Shown one piece after another: positions 21,637-25,147 of a stretch of DNA of 25,147 bases. Source of the stretch: JAWXBG01 sp044375415 (GTDB lineage Bacteria > Bacteroidota > Bacteroidia > Flavobacteriales_D > Sanyastnellaceae); contig JBILMS010000051.1 in NCBI GenBank assembly GCA_044375415.1, positions 1 through 25,147 of the forward strand, read 5' to 3'. The first letter of the stretch is position 1, and each line of letters starts with the position of its first letter. A model generated the notes under the pieces. The model searched no databases. It saw nothing but the letters and a program-made list of their open reading frames with translations, and was not told the DNA's origin. The translations under genes were made by a program, and so were the position numbers.

Positions 21637-22617
21637 ATGAACGTTGTATATCGCGAGAATTATGGTGGTCCTGAAGTGATTTCATTAAATCAATTGTCTA
21701 TTCCGGTTATCGGTGAAAACGATGTCTTGATCAGAGTTCATGCTACCACAGTCAATCGAACAGATTGTGCGATTCTTCGGGCGAAACCATTTATCATGCG
21801 GTTTTTTATTGGACTTTTTAAACCAAAACAAAAAGTTCCGGGCACGGATTTTTCAGGTTTAATAGAACAAGTAGGTGAGTCGGTAAGCACATTTCGTGTG
21901 GGCGACCGCGTGATGGGTTTCAATGATCAGGGGATATGCTCGCAAGCCGAATACATGAGTTTTTCTGAGAGGAAGGATATATTCAAAATGCCGGAAGGGC
22001 TTTCATTTCGTAGCGCGGCAGCTTCAATGGAAGGAGCACATTACGCTTTAAATATTATCAATAAGGTTAAAATAGTTTCCGGACAGAAAATTCTTATCAA
22101 TGGAGCCACCGGTGCTATCGGTTCTGCTCTTGTTCAGTTTTGCAAAGCAGACGGTTTGGACGTAACAGCGGTGTGCAAAGGAGAACATCAAACCCTTGTA
22201 ACGAATTTAGGAGCACATAAAGTCCTCAACTATCTTGAAAATGATTTCACACAATTGGATGAAAAGTTCGATTTTGTTTTTGACGCCGTCGGAAAAAGTA
22301 CGTTTGGAAAATGCAAACGAATACTAACACCAAAAGGCATTTACATTTCTTCGGAGTTAGGCCCTTGGTCACAGAATATATTTTTCGCATTGATTGGACT
22401 TTTTAGCAAAGGGAAAAAAGTTATTTTTCCAATACCTACGCACATTGATCGCAGTTATGAATACGTGCGAGGGTTGATTGAGAAAGGACAGTTCAAACCC
22501 TTGATTGATCGATCTTATCCAATGACAGAAGCAGCAGATGCTTATCGCTATGTTATGAGCGGAGAAAAGGTGGGGAATGTGATTTTGGATTTAAAAGAAA
22601 ATCCCGTTCCTATTTAG
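21637..22617 (+). CDS. Zinc-free MDR-family NAD(P)-dependent oxidoreductase (quinone reductase-like)
   Basis: Medium-chain dehydrogenase/reductase of the quinone-oxidoreductase branch, reducing an unknown carbonyl or quinone with NADPH. GroES-like domain at about residues 1-125 (VNRTDCAILRAKP, VPGTDFSG, VGDRVMGF). Rossmann domain from about 135 with INGATGAIGSALVQF as the dinucleotide-binding AxGxxG-type loop. The Cys pattern of zinc alcohol dehydrogenases is absent. Length is 326 residues. I chose ATG 21637 (MNVVYRENYGGPE fits the family) over the overlapping ATG at 21613. It is probably co-transcribed with the helicase. Its end overlaps the convergent serine hydrolase gene by 4 bases. Confidence 0.9.
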   Translation: MNVVYRENYGGPEVISLNQLSIPVIGENDVLIRVHATTVNRTDCAILRAKPFIMRFFIGLFKPKQKVPGTDFSGLIEQVGESVSTFRVGDRVMGFNDQGICSQAEYMSFSERKDIFKMPEGLSFRSAAASMEGAHYALNIINKVKIVSGQKILINGATGAIGSALVQFCKADGLDVTAVCKGEHQTLVTNLGAHKVLNYLENDFTQLDEKFDFVFDAVGKSTFGKCKRILTPKGIYISSELGPWSQNIFFALIGLFSKGKKVIFPIPTHIDRSYEYVRGLIEKGQFKPLIDRSYPMTEAADAYRYVMSGEKVGNVILDLKENPVPI

Positions 22618-23735
22618 TTTAATAGATAATTTCTAAGGATCATACTCGCCAAATCATCCGGCACAAATTTTCCCCTGCATAAATTTGTAAAGACAATCAC
22701 TGTTATTCCTTGATCCGGATATCGTTGAATCGAAGTTCCTGCATAACCTCCGTGAAAAATATTTCTTTTTCCATCGACCGTTCCTAGTTCCCAGCCGTAT
22801 CCGTAGTGTGCTTTTACATTGTCTCCTGTTTGATCAAGTCGATCAAATGTTGCGAGTGAACCATTGTTTAGTTTTACCGGTGTCCACATACGATCGTAAG
22901 TCGATTGATTTAAAAGCGTGTTTTTCTGAATTGCGATTTCCCACTTAATGAAATCATCGAGCGTAAAACCAATGTCATTGTACAGAGGTCCAAAACTCAC
23001 CGATCTCCAAATGTTAGTGATGAGTTTTCCGGTGCTGTCCACATCATAACTCTGGGCGATATTCGGAATAATATCATAGGGTTCCAAGATTCGGCTTTTC
23101 GAAATTCCAAGGGGTTGAAACATGCGAGTTTGAAGGAATTTCTCATAAGGAATTCCGCTCACTTTTTCTACAATAAGTTGAAGTAGAAAAAAATTCGCAT
23201 CGCTGTAATTCCAAGAATCTCCTGGTTTAAAATCGAGAGATAAACTGAGAATATGTCGGTAGAGTTCGTCGGTTTTATATTCGATCAGGTATCTATCATC
23301 AAACGTTTTTGCTACTTCATCGGGAATACCTGAGGTGTGTGTGAGAAGATGTTCTATCGTCATCGGGTGCCACGACGGATGTATTGAATGGAAGTGCTTT
23401 TTAAGGGAATCGTCAACCGACAATTTACCTTCTTCTTCCAAAATCATAATCGCTGTTGCTGTAATCTGTTTGTCCATCGAGGCAATAGCAAACAAGGTAC
23501 TGTCCGAAACAGGAACGTGATAATTTAGATTGGAGAACCCCAGATAACTTTCATTGACAATCTCGCCATTTTTCAATACTACATACGCACAACCCGGAAT
23601 TTGCTCTCGAATCATGTATGCATTCACCAAACTATCTAACGAGGTTTGCGAAGGCTCAGAAGATGTTTGTGTTGATTTCGGTTTGTCAACACAAGAGGTC
23701 AAGAGGACAAGGAGTATGAATCCCCAGCGTTGCAT
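22614..23735 (-). CDS. Serine hydrolase lipoprotein, beta-lactamase class C/S12 family
   Basis: Penicillin-binding-protein-like hydrolase or esterase; true beta-lactamase activity is not implied. The signal peptide ends in lipobox LTSC, with the lipidated Cys at residue 15, followed by a Ser/Thr/Gln-rich linker (16-33). Catalytic motifs: S86-M-D-K89 (SxxK), NYSDANF near residue 177 (the YxN position reads YSD), and HGGYAG near 337 (the K/HTG box). Length is 373 residues. Its ATG overlaps the stop of the upstream ChaN-like gene by one base (TAATG), so the two lipid/periplasm-directed proteins are probably made together. Confidence 0.9.
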   Translation of the reverse strand: MQRWGFILLVLLTSCVDKPKSTQTSSEPSQTSLDSLVNAYMIREQIPGCAYVVLKNGEIVNESYLGFSNLNYHVPVSDSTLFAIASMDKQITATAIMILEEEGKLSVDDSLKKHFHSIHPSWHPMTIEHLLTHTSGIPDEVAKTFDDRYLIEYKTDELYRHILSLSLDFKPGDSWNYSDANFFLLQLIVEKVSGIPYEKFLQTRMFQPLGISKSRILEPYDIIPNIAQSYDVDSTGKLITNIWRSVSFGPLYNDIGFTLDDFIKWEIAIQKNTLLNQSTYDRMWTPVKLNNGSLATFDRLDQTGDNVKAHYGYGWELGTVDGKRNIFHGGYAGTSIQRYPDQGITVIVFTNLCRGKFVPDDLASMILRNYLLN

Positions 23736-24682
23736 TAGTCTTCAAAAGTCTTGGGTACAGCGGGATCGGTAATAATGATAAAATCACCAAAGGTTTTGTA
23801 TTCTTCCCAGTTGATTTTTGGGAAGTTTTCATCACTCGTGCAGGATATAATTTGAATCTTAGTTTTTGGTCTGTACTTTTTTAATTGAGTTACAATACCA
23901 AAACCTTCGTTGCTGTGAAAGCTTCCGTTGATGTGAAGCACTCTGTCTTTTTTATTCTTTTTCAGATATTCGTTGATAGACCAAGCCATTGTTGCGTCCC
24001 ACAAAGATTGTCCCATAATTAGGTTAAATGAACCCATAGGATTGCTAATCGGTGGAGCCACTTTTTTCGCTGTATCCGGAACAGACGGAGTCATAACGGG
24101 AGTATGATTCATCAAACCCATGAGTTTGTCGTAGTAAGGACCTGAGGCAGTGTCATAAGGCAGAGGCGCGAAGTTTTTCTTCGATTCGGCAGGGAGTTCC
24201 ATTAAGGCTTTTTGACCTTTTCTTCCTGCGAGATTGGTGTAACGAGCGGCAGAATTGCTACAAATTACAGGAACTTTATTTTCTTTAGCGTATTCAACAA
24301 CAGGTTTGTAGTCACCAAAGTTACTCCAAATTCGAGCATCTTTATTAAAGTGTTTTTCGCGGATGGAGCCCTGTAGGTATTCGTTCATCACATCCTGAAC
24401 ATCTCGCTCAAACATCTCCATGCCCACCGCGAATTGATCGCCATGTTTTTTGTGTAAAGCTTTTGTAACCTCAATCTCTAAATAGTGAGCCACAGAGTCG
24501 TTGTGTTCTTCACCAAAAAAAAGCACGTCAGCATTTGCCGCCAACTCAATCATTTTTTCGAATGATATTGTAGTGCCGGAAGGAACGTGGTAGATGAGAT
24601 AATTCGATGAATTAAGTTTTTCTTGTGAGAATATTTGAGAAACAAATAGAATCAGAAACACGATGAGTGTACAACCTTTCAT
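23735..24682 (-). CDS. ChaN/Tiki-family putative haem-binding secreted protein
   Basis: A cleavable signal peptide (MKGCTLIVFLILFVSQIFSQ) directs export. Family signatures are VLFFGEEHNDSVAHYLE (about residues 53-69) and VGMEMFERD, which in ChaN and the wider Tiki-like fold include the metal or haem ligands. IMGQSLWDATMAWSI and INGSFHSNEGFG are further conserved stretches. ChaN is an iron-regulated lipoprotein in Campylobacter that binds paired haems; this protein has no lipobox and may be periplasmic. Length is 315 residues. It leads a two-gene unit with the serine hydrolase. A TACCTTTG -7 element precedes it. A role in haem handling is inferred from the family. Confidence 0.85.
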   Translation of the reverse strand: MKGCTLIVFLILFVSQIFSQEKLNSSNYLIYHVPSGTTISFEKMIELAANADVLFFGEEHNDSVAHYLEIEVTKALHKKHGDQFAVGMEMFERDVQDVMNEYLQGSIREKHFNKDARIWSNFGDYKPVVEYAKENKVPVICSNSAARYTNLAGRKGQKALMELPAESKKNFAPLPYDTASGPYYDKLMGLMNHTPVMTPSVPDTAKKVAPPISNPMGSFNLIMGQSLWDATMAWSINEYLKKNKKDRVLHINGSFHSNEGFGIVTQLKKYRPKTKIQIISCTSDENFPKINWEEYKTFGDFIIITDPAVPKTFED

Positions 24683-24699
24683 TTTTTTTAGATAAGCTA

Positions 24700-24707
24700 C
24701 AAAGGTA
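24700..24707 (-). promoter_or_regulatory. -7 promoter element TACCTTTG of the chaN-like unit
   Basis: Minus-strand TACCTTTG, an exact TAnnTTTG match, 18 bases before the ATG of the ChaN-like gene. Confidence 0.55.
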
Positions 24708-24764
24708 GTAAAGTGTGTGAGAGAGTTAGATGATGTGTGTCAGATACACATGCACGTTCTCATA

Positions 24765-25147
24765 TTACTCTACTACGACCAATTCACTTACTCGTTCCCC
24801 ACTCTGGAAGCGACATTCAACCAAAAATGAACCTGATTTTATGTTGGGTACAAAAAGTTCAATATTTAGCGCATTTACCTTTTGTGTATGTACCACTTTG
24901 CCTGTCATATCCAGTAATCGTATTGACTCGATAACACTTGATGATTGGATATTGAAGCGATTGTTTTGTATTGGGTTTGGGGAAATGTTGATGGCCCGTG
25001 AAGAAGAAGGAATTTCTGGAACAGACACAGGCACATTTATATCTAACCACTCGCAGTATAGCGAATCGCAGTACCAGCCACAGACTTCAACAGTAAAGTT
25101 CCCTGTATCGGGAAAGTTGTATTGAACATCATTGCCTATAAGTTCTT
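24765..25147 (-). CDS. C-terminal end of a T9SS-secreted protein (partial)
   Basis: The frame is open from the right edge of the window to a stop at 24765, about 127 residues, so the start lies outside. The C-terminal 75 residues fit a type IX secretion sorting domain (type A): ISPNPIQNNRFNI, a strand block, SIRLLDMTGKVVHTQKV, then IKSGSFLVECRF and a short terminal strand VSELVVVE. The preceding part (VQYNFPDTGNFTVEVCGWYC) resembles the end of a PKD-like beta-sandwich with cysteines. The protein is therefore probably exported across the outer membrane and attached to or released from the cell surface. Its enzymatic or adhesive role cannot be told from this fragment. Confidence 0.85.
   Translation of the reverse strand, partial: ELIGNDVQYNFPDTGNFTVEVCGWYCDSLYCEWLDINVPVSVPEIPSSSRAINISPNPIQNNRFNIQSSSVIESIRLLDMTGKVVHTQKVNALNIELFVPNIKSGSFLVECRFQSGERVSELVVVE

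Overview
The window looks like chromosomal DNA of a member of the Bacteroidota, probably a flavobacterium-like lineage. Four things point there. Several genes carry the phylum's -7 promoter element TAnnTTTG just upstream of the start, with no Shine-Dalgarno sequence. A type IX secretion C-terminal sorting domain ends the partial gene at the right edge. The lipoprotein signal is of the LTSC type. The products (GlnRS, Gmk, NadD, Prs, L25, Pth, RecO, PanD, RfaE2-type enzyme) also fit. The exact genus cannot be read from the sequence.

Layout. 1-2834: a hipB-hipA toxin-antitoxin pair sits between two copies of a dispersed intergenic repeat. 2871-4343: a photolyase of the bacterial (6-4)/FeS-BCP family whose expected cluster cysteines look replaced. 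4524-6455: a small four-helix membrane protein followed by a PrsW-type intramembrane protease. 6456-7346: a gene-free stretch with a 44-bp tandem repeat and a 19-bp perfect hairpin. 7347-8423: a Fic-like protein with a ruined catalytic motif. 8805-11965: glnS, then gmk-nadD, with a MITE-like element on each side of the block. 12441-12713: a complete small transcription unit (sigma-54-like promoter, 48-residue protein, terminator). 12798-14974: prs-rplY-pth. 15086-16758 (-): photolyase/cryptochrome plus DUF2256 protein. 17304-18002: recO between copies of another repeat. 18205-20067 (-): panD-ybhN-like-rfaE2. 20304-22617: DEAD-box helicase and a zinc-free MDR oxidoreductase. 22614-25147 (-): the end of a secreted T9SS protein, then a ChaN-like protein and a serine hydrolase lipoprotein.

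How it works together. Most genes are housekeeping: translation (glnS, rplY, pth, helicase), nucleotide and cofactor supply (gmk, nadD, prs, panD), DNA repair (two photolyases, recO). The accessory layer is hipBA, the Fic-like protein, PrsW and its membrane neighbour, and the small sigma-54-type gene. Intergenic DNA is unusually repeat-rich. At least four dispersed repeat families, one MITE-like pair and several heptanucleotide microsatellites lie between genes, and three of the families bracket a gene or gene block in direct orientation (hipBA, glnS-gmk-nadD, recO).

The strongest leads for new biology are the Fic pseudo-enzyme, the sigma-54-type small gene, the palindrome in the helicase promoter, and the repeat-bracketed genes. 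I did not find a clearly new multi-gene system.
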